Assembly (NCBI RefSeq): GCF_014251575.1
Contig: NZ_CP059191.1
Span: 62,001 to 126,000 of the forward strand
Length of the DNA: 64,000 nucleotides
Origin: Blattabacterium cuenoti
GTDB taxonomy: Bacteria > Bacteroidota > Bacteroidia > Flavobacteriales > Blattabacteriaceae
Direction: 5' to 3'
Below, in pieces: positions 36,770 through 47,151 of this stretch. The notes under the pieces were generated by a model. The model was not told the origin of the DNA and ran no database searches. It saw only the letters and a list, made by a program, of their open reading frames with translations. The translations under genes were made by a program, and so were the position numbers. How positions within the stretch are numbered: position 1 is the stretch's first letter; every line of letters begins with the position of its first letter.

Positions 36770-38464
36770 ATGGAAAAAAAGTTATTCTCCGGTTCAGAAA
36801 TAGTAATAAAAGCACTCTTAGATGAAGATGTAGAATACATATTTGGTTATCCAGGTGGAGCTATTATGCCTATCTATGATTCTTTACACGACTATTTAAA
36901 TTTAGTTTCGCATATTTTAATGCGTCACGAACAAGGATCTATTCATGCTGCACAAGGGTATGCTAGAGCAACTGGAAAAATAGGTGTATGTTTTACAACT
37001 TCAGGTCCAGGAGCTACTAATTTAATAACTGGATTAGCAGATGCCTTGATAGATAGTACTCCTATTGTTTGTATTACTGGACAAGTATCTTCTCATTTAT
37101 TGGGAACCGATGCGTTTCAAGAAACAAATATTATAGATATTTCTATTCCTGTTACTAAATGGAATACTCAAGTATTAAAAGCTAAAGATATTTGTGATTC
37201 AATTCAAAAAGGATTTTTTATAGCTAAAAAAGGAAGACCAGGACCTGTATTGATAGATATCACTAAAGATGCTCAATTTCAAGAAGCTGAATTTAATTAT
37301 CAACGTTGTAAATACGTAAAAAATTTTCATCCATATCCTTGTATAGAGGAAAAAAGAATAATAGAAGCTTCTAATTTAATCAATACAGCTAAAAGACCTT
37401 TAATTCTTGTAGGTCAAGGTGTTGTATTATCTGAAGCAGAAGAAGAATTTAAAAAATTTGTTGAAAAAACAGGAATTCCAGTAGCTAGTACTTTATTAGG
37501 ATTAGGGGCTTTGTCCAGTAATCACTATCTATATGTAGGAATGTTAGGAATGCATGGAAATTATGCTCCAAATATTTTAACCAATCAATGTGATATTCTT
37601 ATTGCAATAGGTATGCGTTTTGATGATCGTGTTACAGGAGACGTGAAAAAATATGCAAAACAAGCTAAAATCATTCATTTAGAAATTGATTCTTCAGAAA
37701 TTAATAAAAATATATTATGTCATATTCCGATTTTGGGAGATTGCAAATCTTCTTTAATAAAATTAATGAACTATGTTCATGAATCAACTCATGAAGAATG
37801 GATAGAAAAGTTTTTTTATCTGAAAGAAAAAGAAAAAACTGTAGTTATACAAGCTGATCTTAACCCAAAAAAAAAAGGAATGACTATGGGTGAAGTAATT
37901 AAATGGATTAATCAATATAAACAAAAAAATGCTATTCTTGTAACTGATGTAGGACAACATCAAATGATTGCTTCAAGATATTTCAATTTTACCTGCAAAA
38001 AAAGTCAAATAACTTCTGGAGGATTGGGGACAATGGGTTTTGCTTTACCAGCTTCAATAGGAGCTAAATTAGGAGCAAAAAAAAGACAAGTTATTTGTAT
38101 TGTAGGAGATGGGGGAATTCAAATGACAATACAAGAGATGGGGACCATTTTACAGAATAATATTTCTGTAAAAATTATATTACTGAATAATAATTTTTTG
38201 GGAATGGTACGTCAATGGCAACAGCTTTTTTTTGATAAACGTTATTCGTGTACAGAATTAATTAATCCAGATTTCATAAAGTTAGCTAATGCTTATAACA
38301 TCAAAGCAAAAAAAGTGAGCAAAAGAGAAGAATTAAAAGAATCTGTAAAAAAAGCATTGAATAATGAAAAAACTTTTTTGTTAGAAGTTGTAATAGAAAG
38401 AGAAGACAATGTTTTTCCTATGATTCCTGCAGGAGCTGCTGTAGATGAAATTCGTTTGACATAA
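36770..38464 (+). CDS. ilvB: Acetolactate synthase large subunit
   Basis: 564 residues, a ThDP enzyme that condenses pyruvate with pyruvate or 2-oxobutyrate. The N-terminal catalytic Glu region (IMRHEQGSIHAAQGYARATG), the central FAD-type domain, and the ThDP/Mg motif IVGDGGIQMTIQEMGTILQNN at the C-terminal domain are intact. A run of ten A near 37867-37876 is in frame. Regulatory subunit ilvN follows after 23 bases. Confidence 0.96.
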   Translation: MEKKLFSGSEIVIKALLDEDVEYIFGYPGGAIMPIYDSLHDYLNLVSHILMRHEQGSIHAAQGYARATGKIGVCFTTSGPGATNLITGLADALIDSTPIVCITGQVSSHLLGTDAFQETNIIDISIPVTKWNTQVLKAKDICDSIQKGFFIAKKGRPGPVLIDITKDAQFQEAEFNYQRCKYVKNFHPYPCIEEKRIIEASNLINTAKRPLILVGQGVVLSEAEEEFKKFVEKTGIPVASTLLGLGALSSNHYLYVGMLGMHGNYAPNILTNQCDILIAIGMRFDDRVTGDVKKYAKQAKIIHLEIDSSEINKNILCHIPILGDCKSSLIKLMNYVHESTHEEWIEKFFYLKEKEKTVVIQADLNPKKKGMTMGEVIKWINQYKQKNAILVTDVGQHQMIASRYFNFTCKKSQITSGGLGTMGFALPASIGAKLGAKKRQVICIVGDGGIQMTIQEMGTILQNNISVKIILLNNNFLGMVRQWQQLFFDKRYSCTELINPDFIKLANAYNIKAKKVSKREELKESVKKALNNEKTFLLEVVIEREDNVFPMIPAGAAVDEIRLT

Positions 38465-38487
38465 TTAATAAAAAATATTTATATACT

Positions 38488-38796
38488 ATGAAGCATCAAT
38501 TCAGAGTAATAATTTTAGGAGAAAGAGAAACAAGATTATTGAGTAGGATCCTTATTATATTGAATAGAAGAAATTTGAAAACTAATCATATCAACGTATC
38601 TAATAATGAAAATGAAACTATTGGAAATGTTCAATATGTTTTAGATTTAGAATGTAAAGAAGAACAATTGATTAAAGTTAAAAAATTAATTGAAAAATTA
38701 ATTGGAATCATTCATGTTTATTATTTTAGAATAGAAGAAAAAAATTCTAGAAAAAATTCATGGAAAAAAATAGATTTACCGTTAGCAACATCTTAA
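38488..38796 (+). CDS. ilvN: Acetolactate synthase small (ACT) subunit, short form
   Basis: 102 residues holding one ACT domain (RVIILGERETRLLSRILIIL at the start, IGIIHVYYFRIEE near the end). Flavobacterial small subunits I know are usually about 170 residues with a second, C-terminal domain; here only the valine-binding ACT part remains, similar in size to E. coli IlvN. It would activate and feedback-regulate IlvB. It lies between ilvB and ilvC. Confidence 0.88.
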   Translation: MKHQFRVIILGERETRLLSRILIILNRRNLKTNHINVSNNENETIGNVQYVLDLECKEEQLIKVKKLIEKLIGIIHVYYFRIEEKNSRKNSWKKIDLPLATS

Positions 38797-38810
38797 ATTA
38801 AATAAAAATC

Positions 38811-39863
38811 ATGAAAATTAAATTTGGATCAGTAGAAGAAACTATTGTAACAAGAGAAGAATTTCCATTATCAAAAGCTAGAGAAATATTAAAAAGAGAA
38901 ACTATTTCTGTACTAGGATATGGAGTTCAAGGTCCTGGACAATCTCTCAATTTGAAAGAAAATGGATTTCAAGTTATTGTAGGACAAAGAAAAAATTCTA
39001 TTTCTTGGGAAAAAGCACTAAAAGATGGATGGATAGAAGGAAAAGATCTTTTTTCTTTAGAAGAAGCTTCTGAAAGAGGGACTATACTCATGTATCTATT
39101 ATCAGATGCAGGTCAAATCTCTTTTTGGCCAACTCTTTCTAAATATCTCACTAAAGGAAAATCTTTATATTTTTCGCATGGATTTGGATTAACTTTTTGT
39201 GATAAAACAAAAATATATCCATCTAAAGATATTGACATTTTTTTAGTAGCTCCTAAAGGATCAGGAACTAGTTTAAGAAGACTTTTTTTACAAGGAAAAG
39301 GAATTAATTCTAGTTATGCTATTTATCAAGATTATAGTGGAAAAAGTTTAGAAAAAGCTTTATCTATTGGAATAGGAATAGGATCTGGATATTTATTTGA
39401 AACCAGTTTTAAAAGTGAGGTATACTCTGATTTAGTGGGAGAAAGAGGGACTTTAATGGGAGCTATACAAGGAATTTTTGCTGCACAATATCAAATATTA
39501 AGAGAAAAAGGGCATTCTCCTTCAGAATCTTTTAACGAAACAGTAGAGGAACTAACTCAAAGTCTAATGCCATTAGTATCGGAAAAAGGAATGGATTGGA
39601 TGTATGATAATTGTTCTACAACAGCACAAAGAGGAGCTTTAGATTGGTGGAAGAAATTTAGAGATGTTACGTATCCAATATTTAAAGAATTATATCATGA
39701 AGTTTCTTCTGGAAATGAGGCTGAAAGAATTATAAAAGCTAATAGTGATATAGATTACAGAATAAAGTTAAAAAAAGAGTTACAAGATCTTAAAAAAAGT
39801 GAATTATGGAAAGTAGGATCAATTATTCGTGATCTTAGACCGGAGAAAAAACATAAAAAATAG
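38811..39863 (+). CDS. ilvC: Ketol-acid reductoisomerase
   Basis: 350 residues. The NADPH Rossmann motif is VLGYGVQGPGQSLNL near residue 34, and the metal-binding acidic cluster lies in SEVYSDLVGERGTLMGAIQG and VEELTQSLMPLVSEKGMDWM. It converts acetohydroxy acids into dihydroxy acids. A deletion-free, short (class I-like length) form as in other Bacteroidota. Fifteen bases after ilvN. Confidence 0.94.
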   Translation: MKIKFGSVEETIVTREEFPLSKAREILKRETISVLGYGVQGPGQSLNLKENGFQVIVGQRKNSISWEKALKDGWIEGKDLFSLEEASERGTILMYLLSDAGQISFWPTLSKYLTKGKSLYFSHGFGLTFCDKTKIYPSKDIDIFLVAPKGSGTSLRRLFLQGKGINSSYAIYQDYSGKSLEKALSIGIGIGSGYLFETSFKSEVYSDLVGERGTLMGAIQGIFAAQYQILREKGHSPSESFNETVEELTQSLMPLVSEKGMDWMYDNCSTTAQRGALDWWKKFRDVTYPIFKELYHEVSSGNEAERIIKANSDIDYRIKLKKELQDLKKSELWKVGSIIRDLRPEKKHKK

Positions 39864-39919
39864 TTTTTTTTTAAATAAATTAATTAATAATTACACTTTT
39901 TATTATTATTTTTAAAAGA

Positions 39920-41185
39920 TTGAAAAATAGATTAAAAGGTTACTTTCCTTCTTATAAAGAAGTAATCAAAGCTAAAAATGTATTAAAAAATATCATTTAT
40001 GAAACTCCGTTACAGAGAAATTCTCTTTTGTCAGAAAAATATAAAGCTAATGTTTTTTTGAAAAGAGAAGATCTACAAATTATACGTTCATATAAAATTA
40101 GAGGGGCCTATAACAAAATGAAAAGTCTATCTCACACAGATTTAAAAAAAGGAATTGTATGCGCTAGTGCAGGAAATCATGCACAAGGAGTTGCCTATTC
40201 TTGTCATATATTAAAGATAACAGGAAAAATTTATATGCCTAGTACTACTCCAAAACAAAAAATAGAAAGAGTAAAAATGTTTGGAAAAGAGTATATTGAG
40301 ATTATTCTGATTGGAGATACTTTTGATGCAGTTAGTTATGAGGCTATGAAAGATTGCAAAAAAAATGAAAAAATTTTTATTCATCCTTTTGATGATATTC
40401 AAATTATTGAAGGACAAGCTACTGTTGGATTAGAGATTTTACAACAATCCATTTCAAACATAGATTATGTTTTTATTCCTATTGGAGGAGGAGGGTTAGC
40501 TTCTGGTGTAGGAAGTCATCTGAAAGAATTTAGTCCAAAAACTAAAATTATAGGAGTAGAACCTCAAGGAGCTCCATCTATGAGTTTTTCTTTAAAAAAA
40601 GGAAAAGTTGTAGAGTTAAAAACAATAGATAGATTTATTGATGGAGCTTCAGTAAAAAAAGTAGGAGAATTAAATTTTAATATATGCAATCAAATATTAT
40701 ATGATATCAAAACCGTTCCAGAAGGAAAAGTTTGCACAACTATTCTAGATTTATATAATTTAGAAGCCATTGTTGCAGAACCGGCTGGAGCACTTTCAAT
40801 AGCAGCATTAGATTTTTATTCTGAAAAAATCAAAGGAAAAACTATTGTTTGTATTTTAAGTGGAGGGAATAATGATATTACCAGAACGGAAGAAATACGA
40901 GAAAGATCTCTTTTGTATGAAGAAAAAAAGCATTATTTCATAGTTAAATTTCCACAAAGAGCTGGAGCTTTGAAAGAATTTGTTAATAATATTTTAGGAC
41001 CAAAAGATGATATTGCCTATTTTGAATATTCCAAAAAAACTTCCAAAGAAGAAGGACCTGCTGTAATAGGAATAGAATTGGCAGATAAGAATGATTTCTC
41101 CGCATTATTAGGAAGGATGAAAAAGCATAGAGTTCATTTTCAATATTTGAATCAGAATCCAGATTTATTTCGTGTTTTGATATGA
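39920..41185 (+). CDS. ilvA: Threonine ammonia-lyase (biosynthetic threonine dehydratase)
   Basis: 421 residues, PLP enzyme making 2-oxobutyrate for isoleucine. The PLP Lys is in IIRSYKIRGAYNKM near residue 58, the Gly-rich loop is IPIGGGGLASGVG, and a C-terminal ACT-like domain begins HYFIVKFPQRAGALKEFV, so it is the allosteric form. No ATG is found near the start of homology; TTG at 39920 is the plausible start. Last gene of the ilv run, only four bases from the convergent tRNA-Leu. Confidence 0.94.
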   Translation: MKNRLKGYFPSYKEVIKAKNVLKNIIYETPLQRNSLLSEKYKANVFLKREDLQIIRSYKIRGAYNKMKSLSHTDLKKGIVCASAGNHAQGVAYSCHILKITGKIYMPSTTPKQKIERVKMFGKEYIEIILIGDTFDAVSYEAMKDCKKNEKIFIHPFDDIQIIEGQATVGLEILQQSISNIDYVFIPIGGGGLASGVGSHLKEFSPKTKIIGVEPQGAPSMSFSLKKGKVVELKTIDRFIDGASVKKVGELNFNICNQILYDIKTVPEGKVCTTILDLYNLEAIVAEPAGALSIAALDFYSEKIKGKTIVCILSGGNNDITRTEEIRERSLLYEEKKHYFIVKFPQRAGALKEFVNNILGPKDDIAYFEYSKKTSKEEGPAVIGIELADKNDFSALLGRMKKHRVHFQYLNQNPDLFRVLI

Positions 41186-41189
41186 ATTG

Positions 41190-41279
41190 TACCCACGACT
41201 GGATTTGAACCAGCACATCCTAATTTAATCGGATACCACCCCCTCAAAGTGGCGTGTCTACCATTTTCACCACGTGGGC
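41190..41279 (-). tRNA. tRNA-Leu (anticodon GAG)
   Basis: On the minus strand the acceptor GCCCACG pairs with CGTGGGT (one G-U), discriminator A at 41190. The D-arm reads GTGGTGAAAATGGTAGACAC, the anticodon stem CCACT/GGTGG encloses TTGAGGG giving GAG, a long variable arm follows as in class II tRNAs, and the T-arm has GGTTCAAATCC. No CCA is encoded. Reads CUC and CUU. Confidence 0.93.
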
Positions 41280-41430
41280 TGAAAAATCATAAATTTACTT
41301 GATTAAAATTATTTTAATCCTATGATAATTGCTTTTTTTACATTCCAAATATATAATAAATTATTGGAATTTTATCAAAAAAAAATATGATCTATCTTTG
41401 AATGAATTTTTTAAAAAAAAGATAATTCTC

Positions 41431-42138
41431 ATGAATATAGCAATAATAGGGTATGGAAAAATGGGAAAAACCATAGAAAAAATAGCGAAGATTAGAAATC
41501 ATAAAATTTCATTGTGTTATGATGAAACTCCTTCTCCATTTTTATTGAAAAATTCAGATGTAGCAATAGAGTTTAGTCAACCTGATTCTGCTTTCAATAA
41601 TGTAAAAATTTGCATAGAAAATAACGTTCCCACAGTATGTGGAACTACAGGTTGGATGGAAAAATTTGAATTTATAAAAAAAATATGTATAGAAAAAAAT
41701 GGCTCTTTTTTGTATTCTTCTAATTTTAGTATTGGAATGAATATTTTTTTTGAAATTAATAAAAAGTTATCAAAACTATTATCTCCTTATTCTGAAAGTT
41801 ATGAAGTAAAAATTCATGAAATTCATCACAAAGAAAAAATAGATAGACCTAGTGGAACTGCTATATCTTTGGCAAAAGATATCGTTAATAACAGAATGAA
41901 AGAAACATGGACTTTAGATGCTACAAAAAAAACAAAAAATCAAATTTTAATTCTTTCAAAAAGATTCGAAAACGTAGCAGGAACACATGTTGTGAAATAT
42001 GAATCTAAAATAGAAGATATTGAAATCCAACATAAAGCTCATAGCAGAGAAGGTTTTGCTATTGGTGCTGTGATTGCTGCTGAATGGATTCAAAATAAAA
42101 AAGGTATTTTCTCTATGAAAGAAGTGTTAGGAATATAA
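41431..42138 (+). CDS. dapB: 4-hydroxy-tetrahydrodipicolinate reductase
   Basis: 235 residues from ATG 41431; an open stretch back to 41329 has no family similarity and is not used. NAD-binding motif IAIIGYGKMGKTIEKIA at the start, GTTGW in VPTVCGTTGWMEKF, the catalytic His/Lys region EIHHKEKIDRPSGTA and the C-terminal AHSREGFAIGAVIAAEWI. It acts in the lysine/diaminopimelate pathway for both peptidoglycan and lysine supply. lepB follows after 15 bases. Confidence 0.94.
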   Translation: MNIAIIGYGKMGKTIEKIAKIRNHKISLCYDETPSPFLLKNSDVAIEFSQPDSAFNNVKICIENNVPTVCGTTGWMEKFEFIKKICIEKNGSFLYSSNFSIGMNIFFEINKKLSKLLSPYSESYEVKIHEIHHKEKIDRPSGTAISLAKDIVNNRMKETWTLDATKKTKNQILILSKRFENVAGTHVVKYESKIEDIEIQHKAHSREGFAIGAVIAAEWIQNKKGIFSMKEVLGI

Positions 42139-42153
42139 AAATATCTTTATTTT

Positions 42154-43542
42154 ATGCACCGATATTTTTTTTTTAGTGGTGTTTTTTTATTTATTGAATA
42201 TCTTATTCATATTTTAGGAACATGGAGATTTTATCAAAAATCCGGAATTAACTTATGGAAAGTTTTTATTCCTATATATAATATTTTCATTCTTTTAAAA
42301 ACTTATAATCGATCCATATGGTATATGTTTCTCTTATTAACTCCATTAACAAGTATTATTTTGTTTTTCATTTTGTGGATGGATTTAATTCATGTTTTTG
42401 GAAGAGGAAGAAGAAAAGACATTTTTTTTCTATTTTTTTCTGCAGGGTTATATATTTTTTACATCAATTTTTTTGAAAAAATCCAAAAAATAGAAAAAAT
42501 CCAAAAAAAAGAAGATAACACAGGAATATTATTGGCTATCATTTTTTCTTTTATTACACATACTTATGTAGTTCAACCTTTTGTTATTCCTACTTCTTCT
42601 ATGGAAGGTTCCTTATTAGTAGGAGATTTTATACTAGTTAGTAAAATTCATTATGGGTTGCGAATGCCTATGTCTCCTATTTCTATTCCTTTTACACATA
42701 ATAACATTATTGGAAATGTAAAATCTTACATATCTATTTTACGGTGGCCTTATTTTCGTTTTCCTCCCATACAATCTATACAAAGAAATGATATAGTTGT
42801 ATTTAATTTTCCTAAAGATTCTAATCATAAAATTATAGATAGGAAAGATTATTATGTTAAACGTTGTATAGGATTGCCAGGTGATTTAATTTCTATTAAA
42901 AAAGGGGTTTTATTTGTTAATCATAGAAAAGAAAATTTTTTATCAAAAAAACAACAGGCTTATTTGATTAAAACGGAAAACGTTCCTTTAAACACAGAAT
43001 ATCTTAAAAATAAAATGGATATTGAAGATATTGAATTGATTGAAGAAAAAAATGATGAATATTTTTATCAAATTATGTTAACCAAAAAAAAAGTAATTCA
43101 AATAAAGAATTTTTTTGACAATGTAGTTTTTATAAAAAAAAATATTTTTCCAATTCACTTTAAAGAAGATTATATATTTCCAAATCATTCTGGTTGGAAT
43201 AGAGATTTTTTTGGGCCATTACATATTCCTAAAAAAGGAGAATTAATTAAATTAAATTTAAAAAATATTCATATTTACAATGATATTATCACTTATGAAA
43301 AAGGAAAAAAAATCAATGATCCTTCAGAAAGGTTCTACAAAATAAAAAATAATTACTATTTCATGATGGGAGACAATAGACACAATTCATATGATTCTCG
43401 TTATTGGGGTTTTGTTCCAGAAGATCATATAGTAGGAAAACCCATATTGATATGGATGAGTATTGATTGGGATCGAAAAAATCCTTTGAATTTTTTCAAT
43501 TGGAAATTACGTTGGAATCGTATTATGAAAAAAATGAACTGA
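42154..43542 (+). CDS. lepB: Signal peptidase I
   Basis: 462 residues, long as in other Bacteroidota. Several N-terminal membrane segments lead to the catalytic Ser in [15 protein letters not shown] (near residue 149) and Lys in [15 protein letters not shown] (near 236); the C-terminal box is [20 protein letters not shown]. An insertion of about 110 residues between the Lys and C-terminal boxes is lineage-typical. It removes signal peptides of exported proteins. Neighbour of dapB, an order known in flavobacteria. Confidence 0.93.
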   Translation: MHRYFFFSGVFLFIEYLIHILGTWRFYQKSGINLWKVFIPIYNIFILLKTYNRSIWYMFLLLTPLTSIILFFILWMDLIHVFGRGRRKDIFFLFFSAGLYIFYINFFEKIQKIEKIQKKEDNTGILLAIIFSFITHTYVVQPFVIPTSSMEGSLLVGDFILVSKIHYGLRMPMSPISIPFTHNNIIGNVKSYISILRWPYFRFPPIQSIQRNDIVVFNFPKDSNHKIIDRKDYYVKRCIGLPGDLISIKKGVLFVNHRKENFLSKKQQAYLIKTENVPLNTEYLKNKMDIEDIELIEEKNDEYFYQIMLTKKKVIQIKNFFDNVVFIKKNIFPIHFKEDYIFPNHSGWNRDFFGPLHIPKKGELIKLNLKNIHIYNDIITYEKGKKINDPSERFYKIKNNYYFMMGDNRHNSYDSRYWGFVPEDHIVGKPILIWMSIDWDRKNPLNFFNWKLRWNRIMKKMN

Positions 43543-43556
43543 CTTAGTTTTAAACA

Positions 43557-44255
43557 TCAAAAATTTTTTTCATTTTTTAAAAAAAAACTTACTATAAAAT
43601 AACCAGACAAAATTCCTCCAATATGGGCAAAATGAGCCACTCCAGGTGCTAAATTGAAAATAGCTGATATCAAACTTCCGAAAATAAAAATTATAAGAGC
43701 TTTTCTAACAGCAATTGGAAAAGGAAAAGGAAGGATAAAAATTTTATGTTCTGGAAAAAATTTAGCAAAAGCTCCCACTATTCCACTTACGGCTCCAGAG
43801 GATCCCATCATAGGAGAATACATGGAACTATAAAGATTAATTTTTTGTTCTTCATTTAGATAATCCAATGTTCTTTTAGCTTGTGAAAAGTCTAAGGTTT
43901 GAACAAAATAATACATCACGCTAGTATTGAAAATTATTTGTAAAAATGCGGCAAAAATTCCTGATAAGAAATATATTATTAGGAATTTTTTGATTCCTAA
44001 CAAAGTTTCTATTTGCCCTCCAAACATGAACAAAGCTAACATATTGAAAATTATATGTAAAAATAGACGTTTGGAATGTACAAACATATGAGTTAAAATC
44101 TGATATAATTCAAATTGTTCATCTAAAGGATGATACAAAGAAAATATATCTTCTATTTTATATTGTGAAAAAACAAAAGCAGCTGTATATACAAGTATAT
44201 TAATACTAATTAAATGTTTTACAGCATCTGAGTTGAGATTTGTATAAAAATTCAC
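43557..44255 (-). CDS. Rhomboid family intramembrane serine protease
   Basis: 232 residues with about six membrane segments. The catalytic Ser is in MGSSGAVSGIVGAFAKFFP, the catalytic His in VAHFAHIGGILSGYF, and the early HMFVHSKRLFLHIIFNMLALFMFG matches the family's HxxxN region. All active-site elements are present. It overlaps the end of mutL by four bases. Substrates unknown. Confidence 0.92.
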   Translation of the reverse strand: MNFYTNLNSDAVKHLISINILVYTAAFVFSQYKIEDIFSLYHPLDEQFELYQILTHMFVHSKRLFLHIIFNMLALFMFGGQIETLLGIKKFLIIYFLSGIFAAFLQIIFNTSVMYYFVQTLDFSQAKRTLDYLNEEQKINLYSSMYSPMMGSSGAVSGIVGAFAKFFPEHKIFILPFPFPIAVRKALIIFIFGSLISAIFNLAPGVAHFAHIGGILSGYFIVSFFLKNEKNF

Positions 44256-45979
44256 TTTTTAAAAAAATTTTTTCTTAAAACAAAAAATATAGGATCTCCT
44301 GAATCCGTATAATTTGGATTATGACAAGAAAATAAATCTCTAATTAAACATTCCATTTTATCAGGGTATAATTCTGTTCCGTATTTGATAGATGCGGATT
44401 TAGATATTGATTGAATAAGTATTCTTTTGTTCTTTTTTTCTCCTTTAATGAAATTATACTTTAAAATATTTTGAAAAATTTCAATCAAAATATTTTGATG
44501 TATATTTTCAGGAATAGAATACAAATAAGCTGAATCATTACAGAAGTATAAGTGAAATCCAAAATTGATCAAATCATCTTTTATATTTTTTAAAGAAATG
44601 AATTCTTTTTTCAAAAGTCTCACTTTTATAGGAAAAAGAAACTGTTGACTTATTAAGTTTTCTTTTCTTAAAAAAAATTCAAATAATATGTTCTGATGCG
44701 CTTTTTGTTGATCTATTAATATGATATATTCATTATTCAATGTAAAAATTATGTATTTCCTATTAATTTGAAGAGTATTTATTTTTTTTTCATTAGAAAT
44801 ATAACGAGATAATTGATTTGTTAAATGAACATTTCTTTTTAAAATAGAAGAATCATTTAATCGTAACCAATCTTCTAATTGAATTATTTTTTCTTTATAA
44901 GAAAGTTCTTCAAAACATAAATCATTCAAAAAAGAGTCTTTCAAATTACAGTATAAAAGAACATCAGAATTTTTCAATTCTTTGTTTTTTACTTCATATT
45001 GATAAAACAAAATATTTTTGATTTCCTGTTGAATCATACAACCAATAAACTCTTCTTCTTCTAATTTAACTTCTTTTTTTGCAGGGTGTATATTCCAATT
45101 TACTAAACTTGAATCTATATGAATAAAAATAAAATAAGAAGCTGTTTTCAAATCTTTCAAAAAACCATCATAAGCATGAATAATTTTTTTGTGTAAAAAT
45201 AAATGAGTAACACAACGTTGATTTACCAATATCAATTGGTCTCCTTTTTTTATAGAAGGATCTGGAACACTCACAAATCCTTCTACAAGAATTCTATTTT
45301 TTCTTATTAAAATAGGCGTTAATATCTTATTTTTGTTTTTAAAAATTTCTTTAATTCTTTCTATTAAAGAAGATTCTTGAAAAGAAAAAATAATTTTTTC
45401 ATTATGATAAAAACGATATAAAATATTTCTATGTGCTAAAACTATTTTATAAAATTCATGAACGATATGTTGAAATTCTATTCGTGAAGATTTTAAAAAT
45501 TGCCTTCTAGCAGGAAGTTTATAAAAAATATTTTTTACCGAAATCCTTGTTCCTTTAAGCATGTTTATAGGAATTTCTTCTTTTATTTTACCTTCTTCTA
45601 CAAAAAGGTGAATTCCTACTAAATCTTCTTTATTTTTAGTTTGTATTTCTAGTTGAGAAATAAGAGCAATGGAAGCTAAGGCTTCTCCTCTAAATCCTTT
45701 TGTTCTAATTTGAAAAATATCATCAGATTTTTTTATTTTTGAAGTAGCATATCTCTGAATGCTCATTTTTGCATCATTTATACTCATTCCGTCTCCATCA
45801 TCTATTAACTGAATTAACGTTTTCCCTGAATCTTTGATAAAAATATCGATCATTTTTGCGTTTGCATCTATTGCATTTTCTAAAAGTTCTCTTAAAACAG
45901 AAGAAGGACGTTGTATAACTTCTCCTGCAGCTATTTGACTGATCACATTTACAGGTAAAAATTGAATAATATTTTTCAT
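44252..45979 (-). CDS. mutL: DNA mismatch repair protein MutL
   Basis: 575 residues. The GHKL ATPase region is clear: IAAGEVIQRPSSVLRELLENA, DDGDGMS, ATSKI and TKGFRGEALASIA. The linker is long and divergent. The C-terminal dimerisation domain has LIDQQKAHQNILFE where endonuclease-type MutL has DQHAxxER, so the metal site seems altered. MutS is not in the window. Translation start overlaps the ribH end by four bases. Confidence 0.93.
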   Translation of the reverse strand: MKNIIQFLPVNVISQIAAGEVIQRPSSVLRELLENAIDANAKMIDIFIKDSGKTLIQLIDDGDGMSINDAKMSIQRYATSKIKKSDDIFQIRTKGFRGEALASIALISQLEIQTKNKEDLVGIHLFVEEGKIKEEIPINMLKGTRISVKNIFYKLPARRQFLKSSRIEFQHIVHEFYKIVLAHRNILYRFYHNEKIIFSFQESSLIERIKEIFKNKNKILTPILIRKNRILVEGFVSVPDPSIKKGDQLILVNQRCVTHLFLHKKIIHAYDGFLKDLKTASYFIFIHIDSSLVNWNIHPAKKEVKLEEEEFIGCMIQQEIKNILFYQYEVKNKELKNSDVLLYCNLKDSFLNDLCFEELSYKEKIIQLEDWLRLNDSSILKRNVHLTNQLSRYISNEKKINTLQINRKYIIFTLNNEYIILIDQQKAHQNILFEFFLRKENLISQQFLFPIKVRLLKKEFISLKNIKDDLINFGFHLYFCNDSAYLYSIPENIHQNILIEIFQNILKYNFIKGEKKNKRILIQSISKSASIKYGTELYPDKMECLIRDLFSCHNPNYTDSGDPIFFVLRKNFFKK

Positions 45980-46458
45980 TTGATATCTTTTCTAAATAAA
46001 GACATATATATAGCTGTTTTAGCACATTCTACTCCCTTATTACCATTTTTTCCACCTGATCGGTCAAAAGATTGTTGTATATTTCTATCAGTAAGAACAC
46101 AAAATATAACAGGAACATCATATTTTATATTAATATCTTTGATCCCTTGCGAAATAGATTGACATAAATATTCGAAATGATGAGTTTCCCCTTGTATCAG
46201 AGACCCAATTGTAATAATTGAATCATAATTATAGCAATGTGCTATTTTTTTAGCAGAATAAATTAATTCATAACTTCCAGGAACTTCCCAAGTTTGTATT
46301 TTATCTTTCAAAATTCCTGATTGAATGAAAGTTTCATAAGCTCCTTTATATAATCTGCTAGTAATTTCTTTATTCCATAGAGAAACAATAATTGCAAATT
46401 TCAAATTTGCGTCTTTTATTTTTTTTTTATCGAATGAATAAATAGGACATGTTTTCAT
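45976..46458 (-). CDS. ribH: 6,7-dimethyl-8-ribityllumazine synthase
   Basis: 160 residues, penultimate step of riboflavin synthesis. Family blocks: IIVSLWNKEITSRLYKGA, WEVPGSYELIYSAKKI, IGSLIQGETHHFEYL with the active-site His, and PVIFCVLTDRNIQQSFDRSG. The protein forms icosahedral or pentameric assemblies. It sits between a TPR protein gene and mutL, as in many flavobacteria. Confidence 0.95.
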   Translation of the reverse strand: MKTCPIYSFDKKKIKDANLKFAIIVSLWNKEITSRLYKGAYETFIQSGILKDKIQTWEVPGSYELIYSAKKIAHCYNYDSIITIGSLIQGETHHFEYLCQSISQGIKDINIKYDVPVIFCVLTDRNIQQSFDRSGGKNGNKGVECAKTAIYMSLFRKDIK

Positions 46459-46467
46459 AAATATAAT

Positions 46468-47106
46468 TTATAATTTATTTTCAATAAACATGAGATATTT
46501 TTCTACATTTTTTCTATACAAAAAAAAAGGATATTTATTTTCTATTTTTTTAAAAAAATATTTAGAATTTTTGTATTGATTCATAGAAAAACTTAATAAT
46601 GCAGCTTTGTAATAATAAAGAGGAGTGGTTATTTCATTTTCTCTGATATTTGCTGCAATAATATAATTTTTTAAGGCTTCTTTTTTATTTTTCATTTGTG
46701 TAAAAGCATCACCTATCATTCCATATTTTATAGCAGGTAACATTTCATCTTTTGCAGAAAAATTTTTCATCATTTTGATAGATTCTTTGTAATAACCCAA
46801 TTTATAATAGCAAATTCCTGCATAAAATTTAGAAATATTTCCTGCTTTTGTAAAAGGATATTTAGAAGCTATTCCAGAAAATCCTAAATAACTAATTTTA
46901 TCCTTTTTTTTATTTAAAGCTTTATCTATAAAACCTTGGTATAAATATTGTTGAGCATAATTCAATTCTTCCATAGCTTTTTTTTCTGAAGGGTGAAAAA
47001 ACAATTTTTTGAAAAAAAAACATATACCAATTCCTATTATTAATAAAAATATGATGGAAACAAAAATTATATTCTTTTTTGTTAAACGTTTCTTTATTTC
47101 ATTCAT
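46468..47106 (-). CDS. TPR-containing membrane-anchored protein
   Basis: 212 residues: an N-terminal membrane helix (IIFVSIIFLLIIGIGICFFF, about 14-33) and then helical repeats of TPR type (for example YAGICYYKLGYYKESIKMM and YGMIGDAFTQMKNKKEALKNY). This resembles the YfgM-like tetratricopeptide proteins encoded before ribH in flavobacteria. Such proteins assist folding of exported proteins or scaffold complexes; the function here is unproven. Ten bases upstream of ribH. Confidence 0.8.
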   Translation of the reverse strand: MNEIKKRLTKKNIIFVSIIFLLIIGIGICFFFKKLFFHPSEKKAMEELNYAQQYLYQGFIDKALNKKKDKISYLGFSGIASKYPFTKAGNISKFYAGICYYKLGYYKESIKMMKNFSAKDEMLPAIKYGMIGDAFTQMKNKKEALKNYIIAANIRENEITTPLYYYKAALLSFSMNQYKNSKYFFKKIENKYPFFLYRKNVEKYLMFIENKL

Positions 47107-47151
47107 TATGTATAAATAAATAATAGTAGAATTATAGATCTATAAATTTAA

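Noticed and set aside
41329..41430. 34-codon N-terminal extension of dapB
   Set aside because: Homology and the Rossmann motif start at the ATG at 41431; the extension is chance open frame.
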